Part shown: positions 7,615 to 15,361 of the stretch, in pieces
Position numbering within the stretch: the stretch's first letter is position 1
Layout of the letters: each line of letters starts with the position of its first letter
Position numbers and translations under genes: made by a program
Assembly: GCA_016860845.1 (NCBI GenBank)
Contig: BOKF01000051.1
Coordinates: 1 to 57,044, forward strand
Reading direction: 5' to 3'
Origin: Chloroflexota bacterium
GTDB lineage: Bacteria > Chloroflexota > Anaerolineae > 4572-78 > J111
DNA length: 57,044 bases
The notes under the pieces: model-generated
Databases searched by the model: none
What the model was told of the DNA's origin: nothing
Seen by the model: the letters and a program-made list of their open reading frames with translations, nothing else

Positions 7615-7630
7615 GAAAGGCTAATAATTC

Positions 7631-8134
7631 TTGGATCGAGAGCTGTTAGTCGTGCTTTATAGTTACAACGCCTATGCCAACCGGCTCGTGCTAGAGACGG
7701 CAGCTCGTTTGAGCGATGAAGAATTCACCCGGCCGGCCAGCCCCAGCCACGAATCGGTACAGATGTTACTGCTGCATATCATCCGCGCAGAGACATTTTT
7801 TCTCAAGCAGAGTCAGGGACAGTCTTTACCTCCCCAACCTGCCGAAGCGCCGACTTTGGCCCAAATCCGGGCCTATACGGATCAACTGGCCCAGGAGCAG
7901 GAGGCGTTTGTGCGCTCGCTGGCCGAAAACGACCTCACGCTTGAGGTCGAGTACGAGATGGGGGGACATCCCTTTCGTTTGGCAGTGTGGCAGATGCTGA
8001 CCCAGGCTTTTGTCCACTCTACCCACCATCGCGGCGAGCTTTCAATTGTGGTGAGTGAGCTTGGCCATCCCTTGCCGACTCTGGACATCATTATTCCCTT
8101 TGTCACCCAGAGCGGCCAGGAATGGCCCGGATAA
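7631..8134 (+). CDS. DinB-family protein
   Basis: A 167-residue four-helix-bundle protein with the DinB/YfiT metal-site pattern: His in LLLHIIRAE (about residue 48) and HSTHHRGEL (about residue 132). Members include thiol- or metal-dependent transferases, but the substrate cannot be told from sequence. The start is TTG at 7631, 17 bp after the upstream gene, so the two are probably co-transcribed. Confidence 0.75.
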   Translation: MDRELLVVLYSYNAYANRLVLETAARLSDEEFTRPASPSHESVQMLLLHIIRAETFFLKQSQGQSLPPQPAEAPTLAQIRAYTDQLAQEQEAFVRSLAENDLTLEVEYEMGGHPFRLAVWQMLTQAFVHSTHHRGELSIVVSELGHPLPTLDIIIPFVTQSGQEWPG

Positions 8135-8156
8135 TGAGAGACGTTTAAATCCTTTC

Positions 8157-9098
8157 TTACGAATTGTTGACATGGGTTTTTATAAACGTGCAAATCTCGT
8201 CCATGGCCTGGGTTGCCTCCGGAAAGAGGGGAGCGCAGGCGGGATAGCAGTGAAACATTCCCTCCCCCACCCTTAAGGTAACATCTACGTCCGCATTTTT
8301 CGCCTTTGTGGCAAAGCGGGTGGAATCATCTCTCATCAGTTCATCTCCACCAACATAGATAAGCAGAGGTGGAAGCCCTTTGAGATCGCCATAGAGCGGG
8401 GATATCCAGGGCAGGCCGGGGTCATTATCTCCTGCATAATATTTGCTAAAAACGATCTGGGCATCCCGCCAGGTTAGTGTGTCTAGCTTGGCATTTGTTT
8501 CGAAAGACTCCCCGCTGTTTTTTAAATCGGTCCAGGGAGAAAGCACCACCGCAGCAGCGGGCAGGGGAATGTCTTTATCCTTAAGGGCAAGTAAGGTAGC
8601 CAGACACAGGTTTCCGCCCCCGGAATCCCCCATGAAGACAATGTCTGCCGGCTTAACCCCTTCGGCCAACAAATAACGGTAGACGGCTATTGAGTCGTTA
8701 AGCCCATCAGGGAAGGGATGTTCGGGAGCTAAACCGTAGTCAAATACAAGCGCCCCAATGCCACTCCCTTTAACGAACTTGGCGACAATCCCCCGGTGGG
8801 CCTTGACCGAACCGATCACCAGGCCGCCGCCGTGAAAGTAGAGGATCACTTTGTCTTTTGTGGCCTGCGGGGGGAGCATCCATTCGGCCGAAATGCCCTC
8901 TATGGTAATGGGCGACAGGTCAAAACCGGCCGGCAGTTTTCCGAGAAACCCAGCCCCTTTTTCAACTTCCTCGCGTAATTGTGGCACCGAGGTGTTCCAA
9001 TCAATAGTGGTTCTTCTTTTCCGTTGAAAGCTCAATAAATGGCGGTGTTTCAAGGTGAAGATAAACAGACGGCTTCTTAAACTTGGCATTTCACACAT
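8157..9098 (-). CDS. Alpha/beta hydrolase of the hormone-sensitive-lipase family
   Basis: A 313-residue esterase or lipase. It has the oxyanion motif YFHGGGLVIGS, the nucleophile elbow FMGDSGGGNLCLA (Ser), Asp in YVGGDELMRDDS and His in GMFHCYPACAP, so the triad is complete. The start may be the internal ATG at 9089. The TetR gene upstream on the same strand ends 42 bp away, so this is probably its regulated target. Both genes are visibly AT-richer than their neighbours. Confidence 0.85.
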   Translation of the reverse strand: MCEMPSLRSRLFIFTLKHRHLLSFQRKRRTTIDWNTSVPQLREEVEKGAGFLGKLPAGFDLSPITIEGISAEWMLPPQATKDKVILYFHGGGLVIGSVKAHRGIVAKFVKGSGIGALVFDYGLAPEHPFPDGLNDSIAVYRYLLAEGVKPADIVFMGDSGGGNLCLATLLALKDKDIPLPAAAVVLSPWTDLKNSGESFETNAKLDTLTWRDAQIVFSKYYAGDNDPGLPWISPLYGDLKGLPPLLIYVGGDELMRDDSTRFATKAKNADVDVTLRVGEGMFHCYPACAPLFPEATQAMDEICTFIKTHVNNS

Positions 9099-9140
9099 CC
9101 GTGGTTGATCATCATTTTTCTTTTCAAAGAAAGTATCACC

Positions 9141-9752
9141 TTAAATAAACATACTCATCAGTATATCCGCATCCGGCATCTTGAACTTTTTACCGTGGAC
9201 AGCCTGGTGAAGGGCAAGACCTTTCATGGACGTCCAGAAAACAAGGGCCAAATCCTGTGCCTCATAATCTTTAATCGAACCATCCTTTTGCCCTGCGGTG
9301 ATGATGCGGGTTATAACTTCATAAGGCACCATGTTCTCTTTTTGTATAATCGTTTTTGCTGCTGCGGGTATAGCTTCAGATGCGGTCGCTACGGCAATAA
9401 GCAAATAATATCGTCCGGTATCCTCATTATCTTCCAGGCCCTGCAGCAGTTTTTCAATGGCCAGTCTGATTTTTTCCCGAGGGGATAAAGGAAGCTTCTC
9501 CAATTCAAGCGAAGCCGTGTTCATTCTTTCAAAGGCGCTTCTGATTAATTCAACAAAAATGTCTTCCTTGGACCGATAATAGTGGTATAAAAGACCCTGC
9601 GACATACCTGCTGCGGAAGCTATATCAGTGATTTTTGTAGCAGCAAGACCTTTTGTGGCAAACAGCATCAATGCTTTGGATAATATCTGCTCTCTTCGTT
9701 CATCTTTTATCTTTTGGTTGAGTTCCTTATTTCTGCCCAAAGTAAAGCCCAT
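9141..9752 (-). CDS. TetR/AcrR-family regulator
   Basis: About 203 residues from ATG 9752. A TTG at 9776 in the same frame is at the predicted transcript start and is rejected. The N-terminal helix-turn-helix (ILSKALMLFATKGLAATKITDIASAAGMSQGLLYHYYRSKEDIF, read in two parts) is typical, and the C-terminal ligand domain is variable as usual. It likely represses its own promoter and the esterase gene behind it. Base composition is AT-richer than the surrounding genes, which could mean acquisition from another lineage. Confidence 0.88.
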   Translation of the reverse strand: MGFTLGRNKELNQKIKDERREQILSKALMLFATKGLAATKITDIASAAGMSQGLLYHYYRSKEDIFVELIRSAFERMNTASLELEKLPLSPREKIRLAIEKLLQGLEDNEDTGRYYLLIAVATASEAIPAAAKTIIQKENMVPYEVITRIITAGQKDGSIKDYEAQDLALVFWTSMKGLALHQAVHGKKFKMPDADILMSMFI

Positions 9753-9767
9753 TTCATTGATTAAAAT

Positions 9768-9810
9768 TTTATTCAATAAATAGTATAATACGGTCTATCA
9801 AATCTGTCAA
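9768..9810 (-). promoter_or_regulatory. tetR promoter with putative operator
   Basis: On the minus strand TTGACA (9810-9805) and TATACT (9787-9782) are 17 bp apart. Just downstream, TTTATTCAATAAA (9768-9780) is a perfect 6+1+6 palindrome at the start-site region, a natural place for TetR autorepression. Binding is inferred. Confidence 0.65.
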
Positions 9811-10057
9811 ACCGGTTTTAAGCTGCTTTTTGTGTAGTAACCTGAGTTCGACGTTTTGCCGAAAACAGACAGGATTAACAAGATTTTTGACCAATTTTTA
9901 TCCTGTGAATCTTGCCGTAGGTCCTGTCAAGAAATAAAAAACTCCGAACTGAGGTTAGTAAGAAACTTGAAGGGTAAAGTCTTAGTGGTGAATTCTCGCA
10001 TTGTAAGGTATCATAGATTGAGAGTTTTTGATCTTTCAATGATTCTGGCATGAAAAT

Positions 10058-10594
10058 ATGGACCAACTCTTTCAGGTTGATTGGAACTCCATATTCGTCC
10101 CGACGACATCATTGGTCGAAATCTTCATCCGCGGCACACTGGTCTACCTGCTGCTCTTTTTTGTCCTGCGCTTCCTGCGCCGCGAGACTGGGGCGATTGG
10201 CATTGCCGACTTGCTGGTCATCGTCATCATCGCCGATGCGGCTCAAAATGCCATGGCTGGCGAATACAAATCTGTTACCGAGGGGGCGGTATTGGTAGCG
10301 ACCATCGCTTTCTGGGACTATACTCTGGATGGGCTGGGATATCGCTTCCCCTGGATTCGGCGCCTTCTTCGCGCCGCCCCCTTACCTTTGATCAAGAACG
10401 GGCGGATGCTGCGGCGGAATATGCGCCAGGAAATGATTACAGAGGAGGAACTGCTGAGCCAACTCCGCCAGCAGGGGATTGAAAGGGTGAGCGACGTAAA
10501 GAAGGCCTATTTGGAGGACGATGGCCGGTTCAGCATCATTCTGAATGGGCCCAAGGACAATAAGGCACAGGACTCAAAAGCAAAGCCCGGCTAG
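10058..10594 (+). CDS. DUF421 (YetF-like) membrane protein
   Basis: A 178-residue protein with N-terminal membrane helices (FIRGTLVYLLLFFVLRFL; IADLLVIVIIADAAQNAM; VLVATIAFWDYTLDGL) followed by the soluble DUF421 domain, including PLPLIKNGRMLRRNMRQEMITEEEL and LEDDGRFSII. Function is unknown; relatives such as YetF and YdfR occur in many bacteria. A hexapeptide acetyltransferase follows 21 bp downstream. Confidence 0.82.
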   Translation: MDQLFQVDWNSIFVPTTSLVEIFIRGTLVYLLLFFVLRFLRRETGAIGIADLLVIVIIADAAQNAMAGEYKSVTEGAVLVATIAFWDYTLDGLGYRFPWIRRLLRAAPLPLIKNGRMLRRNMRQEMITEEELLSQLRQQGIERVSDVKKAYLEDDGRFSIILNGPKDNKAQDSKAKPG

Positions 10595-10615
10595 GGCCGT
10601 AGTAGGGGTGAATTC

Positions 10616-11176
10616 GTGGGTAAGAGCGAAAAAGATAAAATGTTGGCCGGAGACCTCTACAACTGTCTTGATCCTGACCTGGAGGCTGAACGCCAGCAGA
10701 CCAAGCAGTTGCTCCGGCGCTTCAATTTGGCCGAGACAGAGCAGGAACGGCAGGCGCTTCTCCGGCAATTACTGGGAGGGATTGGCCTTCAATCCGTTAT
10801 CGAGCCGCCCTTCTATTGCAGCTATGGCCGGAACATCTACCTGGGTGACCATGTCTATGTGAACTTCTCCTGCACCATTCTGGATAATAACGAGGTGCGG
10901 ATTGGTCACCGGGTGATGATCGGGCCGAATGTCCAGTTTTACACCGCGGCCCATCCCTTGCAGGCAGAGAGCCGGATTCAAGGCTGGGAGACGGCCAGGC
11001 CGATTGTCGTTGAAGAGAATGCTTGGCTGGGAGGGGGCGCCATTGTTTTGCCGGGGGTGATCATTGGCCGGAATGCCGTGGTGGGGGCCGGGGCGGTAGT
11101 GACGCGGTCCGTGCCGGCGAATACGGTAGTGGCGGGGACTCCGGCCCGAGTAATTAGAGAGCTGGAGCAGGAATAG
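10616..11176 (+). CDS. Sugar O-acetyltransferase (maltose/galactoside type)
   Basis: A 186-residue left-handed beta-helix acetyltransferase of the Maa/LacA type. The N-terminal Mac domain (KDKMLAGDLYNCLDPDLE) is followed by hexapeptide repeats, with the catalytic His in YTAAHPL and the C-terminal VVAGTPARVIREL signature. It transfers acetyl from acetyl-CoA to a sugar hydroxyl. The start is GTG at 10616. It converges with era, 4 bp away. Confidence 0.88.
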   Translation: MGKSEKDKMLAGDLYNCLDPDLEAERQQTKQLLRRFNLAETEQERQALLRQLLGGIGLQSVIEPPFYCSYGRNIYLGDHVYVNFSCTILDNNEVRIGHRVMIGPNVQFYTAAHPLQAESRIQGWETARPIVVEENAWLGGGAIVLPGVIIGRNAVVGAGAVVTRSVPANTVVAGTPARVIRELEQE

Positions 11177-11180
11177 GCTG

Positions 11181-12200
11181 TTACTCCAAGGCGTAGCCCA
11201 GCCAGCGTAACTCGTCTTCTTTTTGCCGCCACTTGGGCCGTACTTTGACCCACAATTCCAGATAAACCTGGGTGCCGACCAACTCCTCGATTTGGGGCCG
11301 GGCGATCTGCCCGATTTTTTTGAGCGATTTGCCCTTTTCACCGATAACAATCGCTTTTTGCGAATTCCGTTCGATAATCAAATCGGCGCTGATATAGGTC
11401 ATCCGCTCGCTGCGAGGCTTAAATTCGGTGATGCGCACGGCGAGGGCGTGGGGCACTTCTTGGTGCAGCACCTTGAGGGCCGCCTCGCGAATGAACTCGG
11501 CGGCGATGAAACGGGTTTGCTGGTCGGTAATTTGATCTTCGGGGAAGTAGCGCGGGCCGAGCGGCAGGTGGTCAATGATCCGGCCCAGCAGTTCCATCTG
11601 GTTGTCGCCGCGGGTGGCCGAAATTTTTAGCCACTCGCTGGCCGGATACAGCTCTAAAAAGGGCTGGGCCAGTTCTGCTTCGGACAGAGTCGGAGGGAGC
11701 AAATCAACTTTATTCAGGGCCAGGAGGACAGCGGTTTCTGCGGGAGTCGCCCCAAGATTATCACGGAGCGCCGCGGCCACCAGCCGGTCTTCCTCCGTCG
11801 GCGGCTCCGAAGCGTCAACCAACCAGACGACCACATCGGCATCGGGCAGGGCCGCCAGCGCGGTTTCGACCAGATATTCTCCCAGTTTGTGGTGCGGCTG
11901 GTGGATACCCGGCGTGTCTACAAATATTACCTGGGCGGGCGGCAAGTCCGGCTCGAACTCCGGCGAAGTGGATAAAATACCCAGGAGTTGGTTGCGGGTG
12001 GTTTGGGGTTTGGGGCTGACAATAGCAATTTTTTGGCTCAGGAGCCGGTTCAGCAAGGTGGACTTGCCGACATTGGGCCGTCCGACCACCGCCACAAAGC
12101 CGGAATGGTGACCAGGCGGCAGGGAGTCATCCAGAAAAGGACCTTCGTCGTCTAACTCGTCATCCTCAAATTGGGGGGGCCATTCAGCCGGGAGGCTCAC
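11181..12200 (-). CDS. era: GTPase Era
   Basis: A 339-residue GTPase for 30S assembly that binds the 3' end of 16S rRNA. G motifs are visible: GRPNVGKSTLLN (G1), PQTTRN (G2), FVDTPGIHQP (G3) and NKVDLL (G4). The C-terminal KH domain includes IVIGEKGKSLKKIGQIAR. A 30-residue acidic N-terminal extension precedes the G domain and is not part of the standard protein. The upstream TPR gene overlaps it by 4 bases (ATGA), so they are co-translated. Confidence 0.95.
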   Translation of the reverse strand: MSLPAEWPPQFEDDELDDEGPFLDDSLPPGHHSGFVAVVGRPNVGKSTLLNRLLSQKIAIVSPKPQTTRNQLLGILSTSPEFEPDLPPAQVIFVDTPGIHQPHHKLGEYLVETALAALPDADVVVWLVDASEPPTEEDRLVAAALRDNLGATPAETAVLLALNKVDLLPPTLSEAELAQPFLELYPASEWLKISATRGDNQMELLGRIIDHLPLGPRYFPEDQITDQQTRFIAAEFIREAALKVLHQEVPHALAVRITEFKPRSERMTYISADLIIERNSQKAIVIGEKGKSLKKIGQIARPQIEELVGTQVYLELWVKVRPKWRQKEDELRWLGYALE

Positions 12201-12871
12201 GCCGTCTCCCGGAAGCGTTTTTCCAGATCTTCCAACATCATCGCCGCCTCGACCAGCTTATCCAGGGGATTATCTTCCCCCCTAAAGTAACGATAGTCGC
12301 AGGGCATAATATCCAGGGTGCTGATCAAATCGGCGTGATTGGTACGCAGAGCTGCTTCGGAAGTATGGTACCATTGCGTAAGCTGCTCAATCGTGGCTTC
12401 CTGGAAATTGATTTTGCGCACGGTGTAATCAAGAGCTGCGGCCCAGGCATCGGGCTGGCTCAAATCAAGGTAGCGTTTGCCAATCGTCACCCGGTATTCC
12501 ACCCACATTTGAATGGCCGCCCCGACAATTTCGAGGCGCAGACCCTGTTTGGGCATGACGTTGGTCAGCCGGGTCTCGACCGGGTCCAGGGCATTGCTGA
12601 AAAGCGCCTCAAAGCGGTTAACCAGGTTTTTGTCCTTCTCAGTGCGGATGTAATCGCCAAGCGCATGCAGCATCAGCTCATAATCGCCCATGCGTACCTG
12701 GGCGCGGGCCAGGTTAAGGTGGTAATCCGATTCCGTATCGTCCAGCCGGACTGCTTCCTGAAACAGGGTAATCGCGCTCTCCATCTCCCAGCGCTCGTAA
12801 TGTTCCAGGCCGGTGCGGTTGAGCGATTGGGCGCGTAATTTATCCGTGGTAGTCACGAGTCTGGTAGTCAT
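12197..12871 (-). CDS. TPR-like protein, cotranslated with era
   Basis: A 224-residue protein. Residues 15-75 resemble one or two tetratricopeptide repeats (ALFQEAVRLDDTESDYHLNLARAQVRMGDYE, in two parts). The remainder is not recognised. The 4-base overlap with era suggests a functional link, perhaps in ribosome assembly or cell-cycle control, but this is inference only. Confidence 0.6.
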   Translation of the reverse strand: MTTRLVTTTDKLRAQSLNRTGLEHYERWEMESAITLFQEAVRLDDTESDYHLNLARAQVRMGDYELMLHALGDYIRTEKDKNLVNRFEALFSNALDPVETRLTNVMPKQGLRLEIVGAAIQMWVEYRVTIGKRYLDLSQPDAWAAALDYTVRKINFQEATIEQLTQWYHTSEAALRTNHADLISTLDIMPCDYRYFRGEDNPLDKLVEAAMMLEDLEKRFRETA

Positions 12872-12996
12872 GCTGGTAAAGCTTCCCTCTTAATAAGGCG
12901 GAGAGGCTGGCTAAAGAAGTATCTAATCCTGCCCTCCTCCAACTTCTTCCAGTGGATTTACCGATTTTGAAGATCAAACCTCATTAACTCTTTCGC

Positions 12997-13935
12997 CTAT
13001 CTCCCGGCTGAGCCTGGAGCGGTCAAAGTTTCAGTGGCTTCGACCCGTGGGACTTCGGCAGCCAATTGTTCTTCGGTCAGCAGCTTTTTCAACGCGGCAA
13101 TGGAGACTTCAAGCATGCTTAAATCGGGTTCGCGGGTGGTCAGCCCTTGCAAGGCCAGTCCGGGCGCAATTAACAGCTTCATGAGCGGATTTTCCTGGTG
13201 CGCGGCGCTAAACTTGAGGAATTCATAGGCAATTCCGGCGATGACCGGGATCAAGACAATCCGCGAGACAATCTTGAGCCACAGCGGCGGGTCGCCGACC
13301 AGGGCAAAGACAAAAATGGAAATGACCATGACGATGAGCAAAAAGGCTGTGCCGCAGCGCGGGTGGACAATACTGCATTGGGCCACTTTTTCCGGCGTCA
13401 GTTCCACTCCCTGTTCATAGGCATTGATGGCCTTGTGTTCCGCCCCGTGATACCCAAAAACGCGCTTAATCTCAGCCAGGAAGCCAATCCCCCAGACATA
13501 GGCTAAAAAGAGGGCCAGCCGGACCAGCCCCTCGATGAGGTGCTGCACCAGGATAGATACATCCACAAACTGCTTGATTAAGCTAATCAACAGGAGCGGG
13601 CTGACAAAAAAGATGGCAACTGCCAGTAACAGTGAAAAGGCCACCGTACCCCAGGCCATCGGCCCGGTAAATTGAGCCTCTTCTTCACCCATGGCCACTT
13701 CAGCGGAAAACATTAAAGTGCGCATTCCCAGCACCAGGGCGTCCCACAACAGGGTAAAGCCCCGCAAAAAAGGCACCTTATTGATAAAGCTGGAGTAGAT
13801 GCGTGGGTTGAGCGGCTCGCTGTGCAGCACAATTTCGCCCTGGGGATTGCGCACCGCCACCGCCATATGCTTGCGCCCCCGCATCATCACCCCTTCGATA
13901 ACGGCTTGGCCGCCATAATTAAAAGGTTTACTCAT
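12997..13935 (-). CDS. DUF1385 membrane protein (YqhQ-like)
   Basis: A 312-residue protein from ATG 13935, preceded by GAGG. It begins KPFNYGGQAVIEGVMMRGRK, the hallmark of DUF1385, followed by membrane segments (WGTVAFSLLLAVAIFFVSPL; ALFLAYVWGIGF; CGTAFLLIVMVISIFVFALV) and the family motif YHGAEHKAINAYE. Its precise role is unknown; relatives are often near prfA and rpmE in Gram-positives. It lies upstream of, and in the same direction as, the TPR-era pair (125-bp gap). Confidence 0.88.
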   Translation of the reverse strand: MSKPFNYGGQAVIEGVMMRGRKHMAVAVRNPQGEIVLHSEPLNPRIYSSFINKVPFLRGFTLLWDALVLGMRTLMFSAEVAMGEEEAQFTGPMAWGTVAFSLLLAVAIFFVSPLLLISLIKQFVDVSILVQHLIEGLVRLALFLAYVWGIGFLAEIKRVFGYHGAEHKAINAYEQGVELTPEKVAQCSIVHPRCGTAFLLIVMVISIFVFALVGDPPLWLKIVSRIVLIPVIAGIAYEFLKFSAAHQENPLMKLLIAPGLALQGLTTREPDLSMLEVSIAALKKLLTEEQLAAEVPRVEATETLTAPGSAGR

Positions 13936-14160
13936 CAAGACCTCATGGAAGTTAGGAGCCAGTAATCAGTAGCCAGTAGTTAGATTGCAAAGCCAGTTTC
14001 AATAAAAACTTAACCAGCCATAAATAACAGAAGACGTTAAAACGATTGTACCCTGAACAGTACAAAATACAACCGAGAGGCGCTTTTATCTTAACCGCCT
14101 GGCCGATGTTCTCCTAAATTGTACCTTACGCCTCCAATCTCGACAAGATGCACGGTCCAT

Positions 14161-14215
14161 TTGACAAGAAAGCTTGAGTACATTATTATAGAGAAGATTT
14201 GGGAGCGCTCCCAAA
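14161..14215 (+). promoter_or_regulatory. Promoter and perfect operator of the second LacI gene
   Basis: TTGACA (14161-14166) and TATTAT (14184-14189) have a 17-bp spacer. Just downstream TTTGGGAGCGCTCCCAAA (14198-14215) is a perfect 18-bp palindrome with the central CG of LacI-family sites. It sits at about +3 to +20, suited to blocking initiation. The 288-bp gap before the gene otherwise holds only short near-repeats (14.0 kb) and an imperfect TTGTAC/GTACAA dyad at 14046-14065. Confidence 0.75.
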
Positions 14216-14223
14216 CGATCAGT

Positions 14224-15246
14224 ATGAGTAAAATGAGTAAATTAACGCTCGAACAAATTGCCGAATTATCCGGCGTATCCCGCTCGACGGTGTCACGGGT
14301 GGTCAATAACCATATCAGTGTTAGGCCAGAAGTCCGCCAGCGGGTCCTCCGGGTTATTGAAGAAACCGGCTATCACCCCGACCCGGCCGCGCGCTCCCTG
14401 GCCAGCCAGCGCTCCGGGATCATCGGTCTGGTTATCCCCAGGTCGGTCCAGTTCCTTTTTACCGACCCTTATTATCCCCGTCTTATTCAAGGGATTGCCC
14501 AGGCTTGCAATACGCACCACTATATCCTCTCTCTCTTCTTGTTTTATACCGAAGAAGAAGAGCAGCGGCTCTCGCCGAGAGTTACCCGCAAGCAGTTGGT
14601 TGATGGAGTCATTGTCAGCGCTTTGCCGGTCAACGATCCTTTGACAGTCCAACTGCTGGAAAATGACGTGCCGTTTGTTATGATTGGCCGGCCGACCGAC
14701 TCCACAGGTATCAGCTTTGTAGATGCCGACAATCCGGAGGGCGCTTACAGGGCGGTGAGTCATCTGGCGCGGCTTGGTCGTCGCCGGATCGCCACCATTA
14801 CCGGCCCGCTGAATACGGCCGTGGGGCTTGATCGCCGCCAGGGCTACTTAAATGCCTTAAATGAACGCAGATATCCCCTGGACGAAGCACTTATCGTCGA
14901 AGGTGATTTTACCGAAACCAGCGGCTACCTGGCCATGCAGCGGCTGCTTCCCCACCGCCCCGATGCTGTCTTTGCCGCCTCAGATACAATGGCCTTGGGG
15001 GCACTGCGGGCTTTGCGCAATGCCGGTTTGGTTGTGCCCCGCGACATAGCCATCGTTGGCTTCGATGATTTGCCCGGGGCTGCTGTCGCCGACCCGCCGC
15101 TAACGACGATTCACCAGCCGATTCACCAATTGGGGGGGCAGGCTGTGGCCAGCCTGATTGACCTGCTAAGGCATGGGTCACAACCACCCCGGCAGATCGT
15201 ACTGACGACTGAACTGGTCATCCGCAGCTCGTGCGGTGCAGAATAA
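14224..15246 (+). CDS. LacI/GalR-family regulator of disaccharide use
   Basis: A 340-residue protein from ATG 14224. The open frame extends back to 14119, but that lies upstream of the promoter and operator, so the shorter start is taken; ATG 14233 is also possible. The N-terminal helix-turn-helix is LEQIAELSGVSRSTVSRVVNN, followed by the sugar-binding domain (IGLVIPRSVQFLFTDPYY; FVDADNPEGAYRAVSHL; FAASDTMALGALRALR). The following genes encode cellobiose phosphorylase and a secreted glucosidase, so the effector may be a beta-glucoside. The palindrome over its own start suggests autoregulation. Confidence 0.92.
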   Translation: MSKMSKLTLEQIAELSGVSRSTVSRVVNNHISVRPEVRQRVLRVIEETGYHPDPAARSLASQRSGIIGLVIPRSVQFLFTDPYYPRLIQGIAQACNTHHYILSLFLFYTEEEEQRLSPRVTRKQLVDGVIVSALPVNDPLTVQLLENDVPFVMIGRPTDSTGISFVDADNPEGAYRAVSHLARLGRRRIATITGPLNTAVGLDRRQGYLNALNERRYPLDEALIVEGDFTETSGYLAMQRLLPHRPDAVFAASDTMALGALRALRNAGLVVPRDIAIVGFDDLPGAAVADPPLTTIHQPIHQLGGQAVASLIDLLRHGSQPPRQIVLTTELVIRSSCGAE

Positions 15247-15260
15247 ATAAACCGCTGCTC

Positions 15261-15337
15261 AGGTGACTGGCACTTTGGCCTCTGGCAGGGCGACTAAAAA
15301 AGAGTAGAACTGCTGGCTAACCAAGTGCCAGTCACCT
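15261..15337. repeat. MITE-like inverted-repeat element, copy 1
   Basis: AGGTGACTGGCACTT (15261-15275) and its exact complement (15323-15337) bracket a 77-bp element with no ORF. A second element with nearly the same ends lies at 41148-41232. This copy sits between the LacI gene and the GH94 gene and could fold as a hairpin in a read-through transcript. Confidence 0.65.
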
Positions 15338-15361
15338 CCAGTTACAAACGGAGAAATACTT

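Noticed and set aside
14119..14223. Upstream extension of the second LacI gene
   Set aside because: The extra 35 codons cover the promoter and the palindromic operator, so translation from there is not possible on the expected transcript.
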